DNA of 64,000 nucleotides from Sphingobacteriales bacterium (GCA_016718845.1 JADKCK010000023.1:15595-79594); one strand, 5' to 3'. Counted from the stretch's first letter, positions 17,606 through 26,847 are shown. Numbers and translations: made by a program. The notes: generated by a model not told the origin, from the letters alone.

Positions 17606-19108
17606 ATGATAGATACTAAAAAAAGCATCAATTTATTTGTAGTTTATGCACCCGAAGACGAATTATTGAAAGAAAAATTGGTAGAACACCTAAGTATCTT
17701 ACGGCACCAAGGGTTAATTTCGGTTTTTGACGAGGGTAATATTAATGCAGGCGAAGATTGGCAACAACGCAAAACCGAGTTGCTGAATAATGCACACCTT
17801 ATTTTATTATTAATTAGCTCCGACTTATTGGCATCGGATAATTTGTATAACGAAGATGTGGTAAAATCGTTGCAGCGACATAACAAAGGCGAAGCTTGTG
17901 TTGTGCCTATTTTGTTGCGCGACTGTGTTTGGAAAACAAGCATTTTTGCTAACCTAAAATCACTGCCCAAAAATGGGTATGCTGTAACAGATACTAAAAA
18001 TTGGCAATCGGTTGATGCCGCTTTTAAAGATGTGGCGTTAGGAATTAGCAAGGTGTTGGGCAACTTTAAACAACAAGCCAACGGCACTTACCGTTTTGAT
18101 AGCCAAACTAATATTGTATTGCCCGAAAACTTAACTAATATAGGCAATACAATTACCCCAAAATACAACGAACATAACAACGAACACCAACAAAACAAAA
18201 AAGCCTACTATTGGTTCGCAGCTTTGGTGTTGGCTATTATTTTATTAGTGGTTGTTTCGCTTCTTTATAATCGAAAAATCCCATCAAACAATAATAAACC
18301 ACCTATTGTTGATACGCTACCTAAAATACCACTACCCATACAGGCAGTGCAGGGTTTGTGGCTAAGCTCGGACAGAGACGAAACTTTTATTGCCAAAATG
18401 TTGTTCAAAGATGATTTTGTAGAGGTTTTTAGCCGCTCGAATAACAAAAATTTGTCGTGGGGAATTGAAAAAATGACCGTTGAGAACGACCGAAAATTGT
18501 CGGTAGAGTATAAAGATTGGGGTATACGCTTTAGTATAAACGTAGAAGACCCTAGCATACCTGCCCAAGTAGATAGCATTATTTTTACTTATCGCTCTGA
18601 TACTATAAAAAGCCTGCCTGTACCTTTGCTCAATATTATTTTAGTGCGTCCGTTATTGGCACAACAAAATGCCAATCCCAAATTAAACACTTCGGGGAAC
18701 CCTTCAACAACAGATACGGTAAAACGATTTGCACCTATGAGCGAAACTATGCCTGTTGATACCAATACAGTATCGTTGCGGCAATTAAAAATATCGCCTA
18801 CCGAGCTAATTAAAGAAACAGAACCCGAACCCGAAGCACCACCCAAATCTAAGCCGCCTATAAAACGACCAAACGTTAAAGGTACTGTAAATGGTAAAGC
18901 TGCTGAGATTAGAAAGGACAGAGAAAACCTAAAAACTAATCGTGCAGCCCAATTGCCAAATACCGAAAAAACTGCCGAGCAAACAACCGTGAAAATAAAT
19001 GACCAAGCAGTACAAAGTTATATGAAATCAAGGCTAATAAGTAACGAATATATGACGCCCGATACCAATATGACACTTATTCAAAGAACCCTAATAAAAC
19101 CCAAATGA
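17606..19108 (+). CDS. membrane-anchored TIR-domain protein
   Basis: 500 residues. Residues 1-150 form a TIR domain of the bacterial TIR_2 type: INLFVVYAPEDELLKEKLVEHL, GLISVFDEGNINAGE, HLILLLISSDLLASD and ACVVPILLRDCVW. Glu83 in YNED is placed about where the catalytic NADase glutamate would be (three residues after the Leu80 position usually held by Trp or Cys), though the alignment is ambiguous by one residue. A single transmembrane helix lies at about 202-221. After it come a roughly 110-residue beta-rich segment (GLWLSSDRDETFIAKMLF ...) and a Pro/Glu/Lys-rich tail. No SMODS, Sir2, SLOG, ThsA or nuclease partner is adjacent. It could be a signalling or defence protein; the function is unproven. 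Confidence 0.8.
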   Translation: MIDTKKSINLFVVYAPEDELLKEKLVEHLSILRHQGLISVFDEGNINAGEDWQQRKTELLNNAHLILLLISSDLLASDNLYNEDVVKSLQRHNKGEACVVPILLRDCVWKTSIFANLKSLPKNGYAVTDTKNWQSVDAAFKDVALGISKVLGNFKQQANGTYRFDSQTNIVLPENLTNIGNTITPKYNEHNNEHQQNKKAYYWFAALVLAIILLVVVSLLYNRKIPSNNNKPPIVDTLPKIPLPIQAVQGLWLSSDRDETFIAKMLFKDDFVEVFSRSNNKNLSWGIEKMTVENDRKLSVEYKDWGIRFSINVEDPSIPAQVDSIIFTYRSDTIKSLPVPLLNIILVRPLLAQQNANPKLNTSGNPSTTDTVKRFAPMSETMPVDTNTVSLRQLKISPTELIKETEPEPEAPPKSKPPIKRPNVKGTVNGKAAEIRKDRENLKTNRAAQLPNTEKTAEQTTVKINDQAVQSYMKSRLISNEYMTPDTNMTLIQRTLIKPK

Positions 19109-19133
19109 TAATGTTTTGGGTTGATGCTTATGA

Positions 19134-19174
19134 TTAAAAAAACGTCCTAAACATATAGTTTAGGACGTTTTTTG
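19134..19174. terminator. bidirectional terminator between the TIR and MBL genes
   Basis: Stem AACGTCCTAAAC/GTTTAGGACGTT with A and T runs on either side. It serves the convergent genes ending at 19108 and 19212. Confidence 0.85.
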
Positions 19175-19211
19175 TAAGGTTGAAGCAGACACTTAAAAGC
19201 CTGTAACCTAA

Positions 19212-20054
19212 TCACCACTTATCTAAGGCAAACACTTCGGTTACTTCAAAATCGCCTTTTGGGGTGCGTTGTATGCGGGCGCACTCGTTTATGGGGTCGT
19301 GTTCAAAAAATAGCACTTGATTTTGTGCGGCGGCTTTGCCCAAAAAGTCTTCTTTTTCTGCCAATGTTACTAAGGGTTGCATGTCGTAGCCCATTACATA
19401 CGCCAACTTAACATGCCCTGCCGATGGCACTAAATCGGCTAAGTAAACCAAGGTGCTATTTTTATAGTTAATGTGTGGCAGCATCATGGCGGCGGTATGC
19501 CCATACACAAATCGCACCGAAATACCTTTGTAAATTTCTTGTCCGTCGTCAACAAAACGCACTACGCCTGCTTGGTGCAAGGGCATAAAGTTTTCGGGCA
19601 AAAACGAAGCGCGCTCGCGCATATTGGGTTGCATGGCTAACTGCCAATGGGCGTGGTTGCTCCAATAAATAGCGTTTGGGAAAGTAGGCACTAATTGCTC
19701 GTCTTTGTTTAGGCTAACTGCTCCGCCAACGTGGTCGAAGTGCAGGTGTGTAAGTATTACGTCGGTAATGTCGGCGGGTTGCAAGCCGTGTTGTGCCAAC
19801 GAACCCAACAACGAATCGTTGCCATGTAGGTCGTAATAGCTAAAAAACTTGCTCGATTGCTTGTTGCCAATGCCAGTATCTACCAAAATACGGCGATTGT
19901 CGTCGGTGATAATCAACAAACAACGCATTGCCCAGGTGCAAAGATTTTTATCATCGGGTGGGTTTAGACGTTGCCAAATTTGTTTAGGTACTACGCCAAA
20001 CATAGCGCCTCCGTCGAGCTTAAAAAAACCTGTGTTTATAGTATGTAGTTGCAT
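19212..20054 (-). CDS. MBL-fold metallo-hydrolase
   Basis: A 280-residue metallo-beta-lactamase-fold hydrolase. The metal-binding motif THLHFDHVGG (His103, His105, Asp107, His108) is intact. Further ligands are supplied by GHTAAM and the Asp in YLADLVPS, and the late FFEHDP gives the last histidine. The order and spacing resemble the lactonase/AiiA-AttM group, but the true substrate is unknown. There is no signal peptide. The start codon is directly preceded by the G-poor repeat tract at 20058-20170, so the repeat would form the 5' leader. No -7 box is evident near the start. Confidence 0.88.
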   Translation of the reverse strand: MQLHTINTGFFKLDGGAMFGVVPKQIWQRLNPPDDKNLCTWAMRCLLIITDDNRRILVDTGIGNKQSSKFFSYYDLHGNDSLLGSLAQHGLQPADITDVILTHLHFDHVGGAVSLNKDEQLVPTFPNAIYWSNHAHWQLAMQPNMRERASFLPENFMPLHQAGVVRFVDDGQEIYKGISVRFVYGHTAAMMLPHINYKNSTLVYLADLVPSAGHVKLAYVMGYDMQPLVTLAEKEDFLGKAAAQNQVLFFEHDPINECARIQRTPKGDFEVTEVFALDKW

Positions 20055-20057
20055 AAA

Positions 20058-20170
20058 ATGGTGAAAAGAGTGAAAAGAGTGAAAAGAGTGAAGTTGCGAT
20101 GTGGTGATGTTGCGATGTGGCGATGTGGTGATGTGGCGATGTTGCGATGTTATGTGGTGATGTGCCGAAA
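20058..20170 (-). repeat. G-poor short-period repeat directly upstream of the MBL gene
   Basis: On the minus (coding) strand it reads as runs of CAACATCGC, CACATCACC and CACATCGCC units followed by several CACTCTTTT units, ending 3-4 nt before the ATG at 20054. On the plus strand it is GATGTTGCGATGTGGCGATG. The same repeat, in the same sense orientation, abuts the starts at 30988 and 57300. Confidence 0.8.
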
Positions 20171-20770
20171 AAAATACTTTATTGTAGGTCTATGTACCTA
20201 GGTCAATCTATGCATCTATGTGTTGAAAAAAATCATAGTGAGGATATGGTGATGTTGCGATATTGTGATGTGCCGAAAAAAATACTTTAGTGTGGGTCTA
20301 TGTACCTATGTCAATCTATGCGTCTATGTGTTGAAAAAAATCATAGTGAGGATATGGTGATGTTGCGATATTGTGATGTGCCGAAAAAAATACTTTATTG
20401 TAGGTCTATGTACCTAGGTCAATCTATGCATCTATGTGTTGAAAAAAATCATAGTGAGGATATGGTGATGTTGCGATATTGTGATGTGCCGAAAAAAATA
20501 CTTTATTGTAGGTCTATGTACCTATGTCAATCTATGTATCTATGTGTTGAAAAAAATCATAGTGAGGATATGGTGATGTGCCGAAAAAAATACTTTAGTG
20601 TAGGTCTATGTACCTATGTCAATCTATGTATCTATGTGTTGAAAAAAATCATAGTGAGGATATGGTGATGTTGCGATGTGGTGAAGTGGCGAAAAAAATA
20701 CTTTAGTGTAGGTCTATGTACCTATGTCAATCTATGCATCTATGTGTTGAAAAAAATCATAAGCCATCAT
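20161..20770. repeat. minisatellite with a 108-bp unit, about six copies
   Basis: Unit starts (TACTTTA) occur at 20175, 20283, 20391, 20499, 20591 and 20699. The spacing is 108 bp except one unit shortened by 16 bp. Each unit contains TAGGTCTATGTACCTA, a TCTATG repeat block, GTGTTGAAAAAAATCATAG and a GATGTTGCGATATTGTGATG block. Copies are about 95% identical by eye. Because 108 is divisible by three, a 122-codon frame runs through it; it has no other coding feature. It lies upstream of the MBL gene. Confidence 0.9.
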
Positions 20771-20809
20771 AAAAATCAGCGTTCTATTTTGTGATATGGC
20801 GATGTACTG

Positions 20810-20901
20810 CGCCTACAGTGCTTTGGGGGTGCCTCCTACTTGGCAAATTAGGGAGTGCCAATAATCACCCCCAAAAAAGACATATTCCGCGTCAAGCGGG
20901 G
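20810..20901 (+). repeat. two-hairpin dispersed repeat (TTTGATAC family), copy 4, core only
   Basis: TTTGGGGGTG ... CACCCCCAAA followed by CCGCgtcaaGCGG, without the terminal inverted repeats. The loop text (CTCCTACTTGGCAAATTAGG) places it in the short subfamily with copies 1 and 5. It ends 36 nt downstream of the stop of the minus-strand gene at 20938. Confidence 0.75.
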
Positions 20902-20937
20902 TGGCACAAGTGGTATTAAGGGAGTAACCGATGTTTG

Positions 20938-21867
20938 TTACTGTTGTGTGTGTGATTTATTGTTTGTAAGCAGGCTGTAGTTGTTGATGGTTTGTGTGGA
21001 GCTAAAAAACTTCCATCTGCCTATAGTATACGTGTGGCGACAAAAAACGGCATCGGGAATCCACTTTTGGGTGTCGTTGATACAGCCGTGTTGTTGGTTG
21101 TGGATAGATTGAAATAACTCGAGGTGTTTTGTGCGGAAAAAGCTTTTACGTTGATTAAACGATAATTTAATGCCCAATAAATAACCTGTTTGTTCAAAAT
21201 CGGACAATAAATGTGGTTTTATAAAGATAGATGCAATGTGTGCCGAAGTTTCGTCGAGGCTTTCTAAATCTTTGTGCGAAAAAAACAAACGCACTGTTTG
21301 TGAGTTACTTTGTTTTAAAAAATCCATTTCGGAGGGTAGGAGGGTAGCTTTGCCGTAGCGTTGGCGTTTGGCAAAATTGGCGTAGGCGGTTAAGGTGGTG
21401 TTTGGCTCTATCCTAAAACTATAATAAGGCTCGATGTAGCGCAACCGACTGTTTTTTGTTAGCCTAACCAACCAAATTTCTAAATCGTCCCAAACTTCTT
21501 TGCCTGCCAAATAGGCTCCAATAATAGACACGACCGACTCGACGGATACCAAATCGGAGGGCTTGAAGTACAAAAATACCAAACAAATTAATACACCTAA
21601 TAGTATGCCAAATACTTTATTAAACGAATCGTTGATGGGTACATACACCGATTTTTTGTGCATTGCCAAATCTTTGACATACTCCTCGAAGGGGTTAAAT
21701 GCAATATCGTCAGAGTCTACTTTGCGGCTATAGGGGTACAGCACCAAATGGCACTCGACAGAATGGTACTGCTTGCACAAATCTAGATGATGCAGGGTGA
21801 CATCAAAAATGTAGGGAAATGCAGTACTTGATTCAATGCCAATGTAATTACTTTGGTTTAAGGGCAT
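20938..21867 (-). CDS. hypothetical membrane protein
   Basis: A 309-residue protein I do not recognise. A soluble N-terminal part (residues 1-80, including YIFDVTLHHLDLCKQYHSVE) is followed by two close hydrophobic helices at about 85-102 and 108-122 (FGILLGVLICLVFLYF, then VESVVSIIGAYLAG). A 180-residue soluble C-terminal part follows. There is no signal peptide or catalytic signature. The M15 peptidase gene lies upstream on the same strand with a 50-nt gap, suggesting an operon and perhaps an envelope role. Repeat copy 4 follows the stop codon. Confidence 0.65.
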   Translation of the reverse strand: MPLNQSNYIGIESSTAFPYIFDVTLHHLDLCKQYHSVECHLVLYPYSRKVDSDDIAFNPFEEYVKDLAMHKKSVYVPINDSFNKVFGILLGVLICLVFLYFKPSDLVSVESVVSIIGAYLAGKEVWDDLEIWLVRLTKNSRLRYIEPYYSFRIEPNTTLTAYANFAKRQRYGKATLLPSEMDFLKQSNSQTVRLFFSHKDLESLDETSAHIASIFIKPHLLSDFEQTGYLLGIKLSFNQRKSFFRTKHLELFQSIHNQQHGCINDTQKWIPDAVFCRHTYTIGRWKFFSSTQTINNYSLLTNNKSHTQQ

Positions 21868-21917
21868 ATTATGGTTTGTTGGTGAGTGGAGTTAGTTTAA
21901 TCGTTCTTTTAATTGTC

Positions 21918-22403
21918 CTACCGTATTTCAAAATGTACACAATCTTTTTTAGTTTTAAAGTTACCGCCCCAAAACAAACCATACTTTTGAGCAATAGTAA
22001 TGATACCCGATTGTTTCCATTGCAAATAATCTGCTTTTTTAAGCCAGCCACCATTTAGGCAATATTTGTATTTAACATTAAAATCAATAGCCAAACCTTT
22101 GTTGTGTTTACTGGTGCCTGGTTTGGCATTAAATGGGTCGTCGTTATGTAGTTTTTCTTGCTCTTTGTACGACCTAAGCGTACTTTGTATATATACTATA
22201 TAAGGTGTATGGGTGTGTATATCGTTGATAAAACGGCTGAAGATGAGGTAGGCATTTGGGTTGATTGTTTTTAACTTTGCTAATTGTGTTTCGTTATGCC
22301 TATCAAATTTATGAGTGTTGATATATAGGCAGCTATAAATTATTGCTAACAAAACCAATACAAATATTAATGCTTTTTTTATGATATTGGGCAGTTTAAA
22401 CAT
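21918..22403 (-). CDS. M15-family peptidase (D-Ala-D-Ala / L-Ala-D-Glu peptidase-like)
   Basis: A 161-residue zinc peptidase. An N-terminal membrane anchor (ALIFVLVLLAIIYSCLYI, residues 11-28) targets it to the envelope. Zinc ligands are in SKHNKGLAIDF (the SxHxxGxAxD motif) and in the C-terminal HFEIR. The arrangement matches M15 enzymes that cleave peptidoglycan stem peptides, such as phage endolysins and VanY-like carboxypeptidases. The final substrate bond cannot be decided. It probably shares a transcript with the membrane protein gene at 20938-21867. Confidence 0.85.
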   Translation of the reverse strand: MFKLPNIIKKALIFVLVLLAIIYSCLYINTHKFDRHNETQLAKLKTINPNAYLIFSRFINDIHTHTPYIVYIQSTLRSYKEQEKLHNDDPFNAKPGTSKHNKGLAIDFNVKYKYCLNGGWLKKADYLQWKQSGIITIAQKYGLFWGGNFKTKKDCVHFEIR

Positions 22404-22764
22404 TAGTAGATTATTTGGATTTATTTATTACACAAAAAAAAACAGCCTAAAAGTGTAATTTATGGGTTGTTTTTGTTTTAGTTGGTACTAAAATAGCTAC
22501 CCTAAACACGTCTAAATAGCTTATCATGCAATATTGATAAAAATAGAAGGCAATAATCAACTTTTTGTGGCAAAGATACGGTATTTTGTGCTAAGTTGGT
22601 AAAAATAAATGCCTTTGTCTAGGTTGCTTATATTAAGCAGGTTATTAACTTGTTTGTTGATTGATAATAGTTAAAAAACACAAAAAGATACAGCCTTAAG
22701 CATTTGCTCAAGGCTGTATCTTTTTGTGGGGCGAACTGATTTCGTCAATGGGATAACTTAAAGA
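22404..22764. other. intergenic spacer with a promoter-like box and a terminator
   Basis: 361 bp. A TATCTTTG box (minus) at 22571-22578 is a candidate promoter for the M15/membrane protein pair, though 168 nt upstream of the start. The DUF58 terminator is at 22681-22727. I see no gene. Confidence 0.5.
22681..22727 (-). terminator. terminator of the DUF58 gene
   Basis: Stem AAAGATACAGCCTT/AAGGCTGTATCTTT with a 13-nt loop. The minus-strand T-rich side follows directly. It lies 38 nt after the DUF58 stop codon. Confidence 0.8.
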
Positions 22765-23736
22765 TTATCCATTCATTTTATTTCGTTTTAGCATATAGGG
22801 TAGCAGCACTTGTCTAAAATCTTGGTTAATGTCGGCTTCAACAAAATCTATGTTAAACTGTCCGCAGCGTAGTTTTAGGGTGTTGAAAAATTTACTCATC
22901 TGTTCTTTATAAAAAGTTTTTACTTGGTTGGGTTGTATTTTTACTTCCTCGCCCGATTCTAAGTCTACAAAAACATAGGGGCGGTTTTCAAATTCAAATT
23001 CCATTTCGTGGGCTTTATCTACCACATGAAACAAAATTACCTCGTGTTTATTGTAGCGCAGGTGTTGCAATGCCGAGAATATTTCTTCGGTATCTTCCAT
23101 GTTTTCGAACATGTCACTAAAAACAACTACCAACGAGCGGCGGTGTACATTTTCGGCAATTTGGTGTAAGCAACGTGCTGCGGCTGTTTGGCGTTTTAGG
23201 CGGTCGGTATTGTTGCGGGCATATATTTTATCGCGGCGATTAAGCAACTCTACCATTTTATTGGTAAGCATGTTTTGGTGTACATTGGTAGAGCGTGCTC
23301 CACTCTGAAACTCTACTTCGTCCGAAAAAACAGCCATACCTACTGCATCGCGCTGTCGTTTTAGTATATTCATGATGGCGGCTCCGCAGATGGCAGAAAA
23401 CTGTAGCTTGTTGAGGCGGGGTGCGCCACTTTGTCCTGCATTTTCGGGAAAATACATAGAGCTTGAGGCATCTAAAACAATGCAACATCGGAGGTTGGTT
23501 TCTTCCTCGTATTTTTTTACGAACATTTTGTCGGTTCGGGCATACACTTTCCAGTCTATGTTTCTGATGGCATCGCCGGGGTTATATAGGCGGTGTTCGG
23601 CAAACTCGACCGAGAAACCGTGAAAGGGGCTTTTGTGTAAGCCAATAATAAAACCTTCGACAACTTGACGGGCTAATAGCTCAAGGTTGTCGAACTCGTG
23701 TATTTGTTGTGGATTGGTGAGCAGTTGGTCGGTCAA
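22765..23736 (-). CDS. DUF58 domain-containing protein
   Basis: A 323-residue soluble protein with the DUF58 signature YNPGDAIRNIDWKVYART (about residues 51-68) and a vWA-like segment beginning VLDASSSM. In other genomes DUF58 proteins usually accompany MoxR AAA ATPases and vWA proteins and may act in chaperone-like complexes. No MoxR gene is in this window, so this copy is isolated. The start is TTG at 23736: an in-frame stop lies just upstream and no ATG is near. A TACCTTTG box at 23794-23801 (minus) supports a start in this region. Confidence 0.87.
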   Translation of the reverse strand: MTDQLLTNPQQIHEFDNLELLARQVVEGFIIGLHKSPFHGFSVEFAEHRLYNPGDAIRNIDWKVYARTDKMFVKKYEEETNLRCCIVLDASSSMYFPENAGQSGAPRLNKLQFSAICGAAIMNILKRQRDAVGMAVFSDEVEFQSGARSTNVHQNMLTNKMVELLNRRDKIYARNNTDRLKRQTAAARCLHQIAENVHRRSLVVVFSDMFENMEDTEEIFSALQHLRYNKHEVILFHVVDKAHEMEFEFENRPYVFVDLESGEEVKIQPNQVKTFYKEQMSKFFNTLKLRCGQFNIDFVEADINQDFRQVLLPYMLKRNKMNG

Positions 23737-23793
23737 GGTAATTGTTGATTATGGGTTATTAATTATGTGTTTAGCAAATGCCAAACGCATGTG

Positions 23794-23801
23794 CAAAGGT
23801 A
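23794..23801 (-). promoter_or_regulatory. -7 box (TACCTTTG) of the DUF58 gene
   Basis: CAAAGGTA on the plus strand, 58 nt upstream of the TTG start at 23736. Confidence 0.5.
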
Positions 23802-23876
23802 CGGTTTTTTTTTTGACAAATGGTAATTGCTGGTTGTTGTTTGCCATTTTTATTGTTATCTATCGTTTCTTCTCCC

Positions 23877-23929
23877 AAAAAAAACAGCCCTAACACTTTG
23901 CAATAGCTTAGTGTTAGGGTTGTTTTTGT
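23877..23929 (-). terminator. terminator of the DUF937-OmpA gene
   Basis: Stem AACAGCCCTAACACT/AGTGTTAGGGTTGTT with a 12-nt loop and an oligo-T run on the minus strand. It lies 18 nt after the stop at 23947. Confidence 0.85.
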
Positions 23930-23946
23930 TAATTTTTCACGAAAAA

Positions 23947-25378
23947 TTATTTTTTAGTTACACGCACATCAATACGACGGTTTTGCGCACGACCTTCGGG
24001 TGTTGCGTTGTCGGCAACTGGGTGTTCTTGACCATAACCTTCGGTAGCTATGCGTTTTGCGTCGGTACCTAATTTTACTAGTTCGGCTTTTACAGTTTTA
24101 GCACGTTCGCCCGAAAGAGTAAGGTTCTTTTTAGCATCGCCTGTGTTATCGGTATAACCACCTAATTTGATTTCTACTTGTGGGAAAGCTTTTAGGATAG
24201 CAGCCATATTTTTTACTTGTTCGGCAGATTCTGGTTTAAGGGTAGATTTACCAGTTTCGAACAACAAACGGTCGAAAGAGAACCAAGTTTCTTTATCTAC
24301 TGCTTTTGATTTATCTTCGATAAAGCTGATTAGTTTGTTTTCAACGCCTTTTTCAGGAACGTTTAGTTCGGTACCATCGGCTAGTTTGCGTTTCATTAGT
24401 TTGCCTAATGCTGCCCAGCCTGCGCTTGTTGCTTCGCCTGCTGCATCAACTGCGCCGCCTACGGCTTTACCTGCTGCATCAACTGCTGCATCAACCGCCT
24501 ACGGCGTTACCTGCTGCATCAACTGCACCACCAGCTGCGTTACCTGCTGCTGTTGCCAACGAGTCGGCTGCTCCACCTACGGCATTTGCTGCATCGCCTA
24601 CTGCGTTACCTGCTGCATCAACTGCACCACCAACGCCTTCAACGGTTTGGTTTACTGCATCTTTGCCGCAACCTTTCATAAAGTACATAGCACCAAAGCC
24701 TAACAAACCAAGTAGCACTAATGGCAATAACCATTTCATGAAGCCACCGCCACCGTTGTCGCTGCTGCTGCTGCTGCCGCCGCCTGCTGTGTATCCGATA
24801 GGGGTTACTTTGCTCGAGTTAAATAGGCTGTCGAACGATGAGAAGCCCAAAGCACTTGCCAAACCTGCAGGAGCTGCAGCTTGGATGTGGTTTTTTTGAC
24901 CCATCAACAAACCTACCAACGAACCAATGTTAAAGCCACCGTCGCGGGCTGTTTTACCTAAAGCACCCATAACAAGTGGTGCCAAGATACCTAACAAACT
25001 AGAAGTGCTTTGTTTTGATGCTCCGCTCGATGAAGATACAGCATCAACAACGCCACCTAATTTGTCGCCAAAAACGGTTTTCAATAACGGACCACCTAAC
25101 TGAATAAGTGAGCCAATTGAAGAGCCGCCGCCGCTTATCATGCCCAACAAATCGCCCATAGAGGTAGAGCTTTGTTGTTTGCCCATTAACAAATTGAGCA
25201 AGCTAGTGGCACTTTGGGTAGTAGAGGCACTGCCCATTAAACCACCGATGATAGACGCCAAACCGCCATCAACAGCCGATTGAGTACGTGCTTCGCTTTC
25301 GCCTAAGTGACCAGCGATAGTACTCATAAGTCCGCTACCAAGCTGACTTTTAACCAAGTCCATTAAATTTAAAGACAT
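23947..25378 (-). pseudogene. DUF937-TM-OmpA fusion protein, frame-disrupted in an Ala/Gly repeat
   Basis: Two frames together give one protein of about 470 residues. The N-terminal part (from the ATG at 25378) is a DUF937 domain (LMDLVKSQLGSGLMSTIAGH, with the repeat GGLMGSASTTQSATSLLNLL), then a transmembrane helix (WLLPLVLLGLLGFGAMYFMK). An Ala/Gly/Val repeat follows (VDAAGNAVGGA type) and ends at a TGA near 24491. The C-terminal part in the other frame resumes VDAAGKAVGG and has an OmpA-like peptidoglycan-binding domain (FDRLLFETGKSTLKP, GYTDNTGDAKKNL, NRRIDVRV). Compared with the repeat register, about 5 nt (GCAGT) are missing at 24491-24500. This may be repeat slippage or an assembly error. 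Confidence 0.82.
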
Positions 25379-25512
25379 GTGTTGTTTTTTTTGAAAGTTT
25401 ATAAAGTTTAAGAATAGCATTGATTGTGTCGCCGCAACATTACATAAGACTGCCATATACCCCCATAAGTCACCATTAAAACAAAAAAAAAGGGTATTTG
25501 GGTAAAAAAAAA

Positions 25513-26766
25513 TTAAAAATGGTAAGTTTGCACTAAAATTTGCTTGATTTCGTTGATTTTTTCTTGAAAATCGAGGCTGTTTGGCGGAAAATTACCTGCT
25601 GATGTTTTTAATTGAGCGATTTGTGTTTGGGCAATTATTTTTTGGCTATTGTATTGCAATGCCAGTATGTAGCCTATCATTGCCGACCAATGTTGGTTGA
25701 TAGCTGCGGTGTTTTGGTTAGGAGTGCCTATGTTGGCTACCTCGATGCTTAGTAAATTGGCATGGTATAGGGCGTTGTTAGCCAATAGTTTTTCCCACTG
25801 TTCGACAATAATGGTGGCTTGTTGCCGTCTAATGGTGTCGTTTTTGTTGGTGATGCCTGCCCTACCTGTTAAAAAAGCCTCGAAAATAAGGGTGTTGTAA
25901 TTTGTTTGCGATGGATTATCCAAAGCAAGCGTAGCGGCTTGGGTTACAAAATTAAAGTTGTACTCGCCGTTTGCCTCTATCACGTAATTTGCATTAGTGT
26001 CGTGGTAGTTGCCATTTGGATTGGTCAAATTGGTATTTGTGTAGCTGTTCAAATCTATTGATGCTCCGTAATAGCCAAAGGCTTCGTCCCAGGCGTGTTC
26101 CATGGCGGTGTAGTTAGTGCCGCTTACTAAGGTGGTGTTGCTATTGTTAAACAAGGTGTTTAGCAAATTGGTACCTTGATAATACAAAACGCTACCCAAC
26201 AAGGTTTTGTGCAATAGCTCCGATGCGTCAATACCATCTTGGTTGGTATAAACGGCGGGTGTGCCTATCTGCCCATTAAGTGCATTTGTTTTGATGATGC
26301 TTAATAAGGTATCGGCAATAGAATCGGCTTGGTAGGTTTTGTTCATTTTGCTATTTAGCGATGCCACAAAGCCAAAACCCGAGTATTTGTTGGGCGATAA
26401 GGTAGTAGTAAGTGGTGTTTGAACCAACATATTGCTAAGGCTATTGGCGTAGATTTGGCGTAGTGTGTCGGTATAGCTAAATGCAAAATTGGGGTTGCTG
26501 CCCAATTGTTTACACAAATAATAGCTGTCGGATACCTGAAACTGTGTTGCCGAAATACTACTATAGTTGACCGAAGATGCATCGAAACGAGAGAAATAAT
26601 ATATGATTGGTGTGGGTAGTGCATATATACACGAACCGTCGTCGTAAATGGCATCGGGGTTATAGTTCAACGAGCTAAGGTCGGTACAGCCTTTCTCGCG
26701 TTTTACGCAACCAACAAACGAGGTGGTAACGAACAGAAAAACTACAAAAATAAGCGAAAGGCGCAT
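25513..26766 (-). CDS. DUF4856-family lipoprotein
   Basis: A 417-residue lipoprotein. The signal MRLSLIFVVFLFVTTSFVGC ends in a lipobox with Cys20. The N-terminal KGCTDLSSLNYNPDAIYDDG stretch resembles the short Ca-binding-like CxDxxAxNYNPxA motif seen in many Bacteroidota exoproteins. The rest contains MEHAWDEAFGYYG, which I associate with DUF4856. The function is unknown; some members sit near metal-uptake genes elsewhere. No such neighbours are seen here. Confidence 0.75.
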   Translation of the reverse strand: MRLSLIFVVFLFVTTSFVGCVKREKGCTDLSSLNYNPDAIYDDGSCIYALPTPIIYYFSRFDASSVNYSSISATQFQVSDSYYLCKQLGSNPNFAFSYTDTLRQIYANSLSNMLVQTPLTTTLSPNKYSGFGFVASLNSKMNKTYQADSIADTLLSIIKTNALNGQIGTPAVYTNQDGIDASELLHKTLLGSVLYYQGTNLLNTLFNNSNTTLVSGTNYTAMEHAWDEAFGYYGASIDLNSYTNTNLTNPNGNYHDTNANYVIEANGEYNFNFVTQAATLALDNPSQTNYNTLIFEAFLTGRAGITNKNDTIRRQQATIIVEQWEKLLANNALYHANLLSIEVANIGTPNQNTAAINQHWSAMIGYILALQYNSQKIIAQTQIAQLKTSAGNFPPNSLDFQEKINEIKQILVQTYHF

Positions 26767-26847
26767 ATTTGGTAATTAACGATGAATAGGGTGTAGTTGG
26801 TGTAGTTAATATGGATGGGGGTTGACGCTGGTTGATAAAGTTGAGGT

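Noticed and set aside
17606..19108. Canonical Thoeris or other TIR-based defence locus
   Set aside because: No ThsA-like, Sir2, SLOG, caspase or nuclease gene adjoins the TIR gene; the neighbours are lipA and an MBL hydrolase on the other strand.
20161..20770. Possible CRISPR array at 20 kb, or at 44 kb
   Set aside because: The whole unit is repeated, including the parts that would be spacers. No unique spacers, no 24-37-bp conserved repeat pattern, and no cas genes are present.
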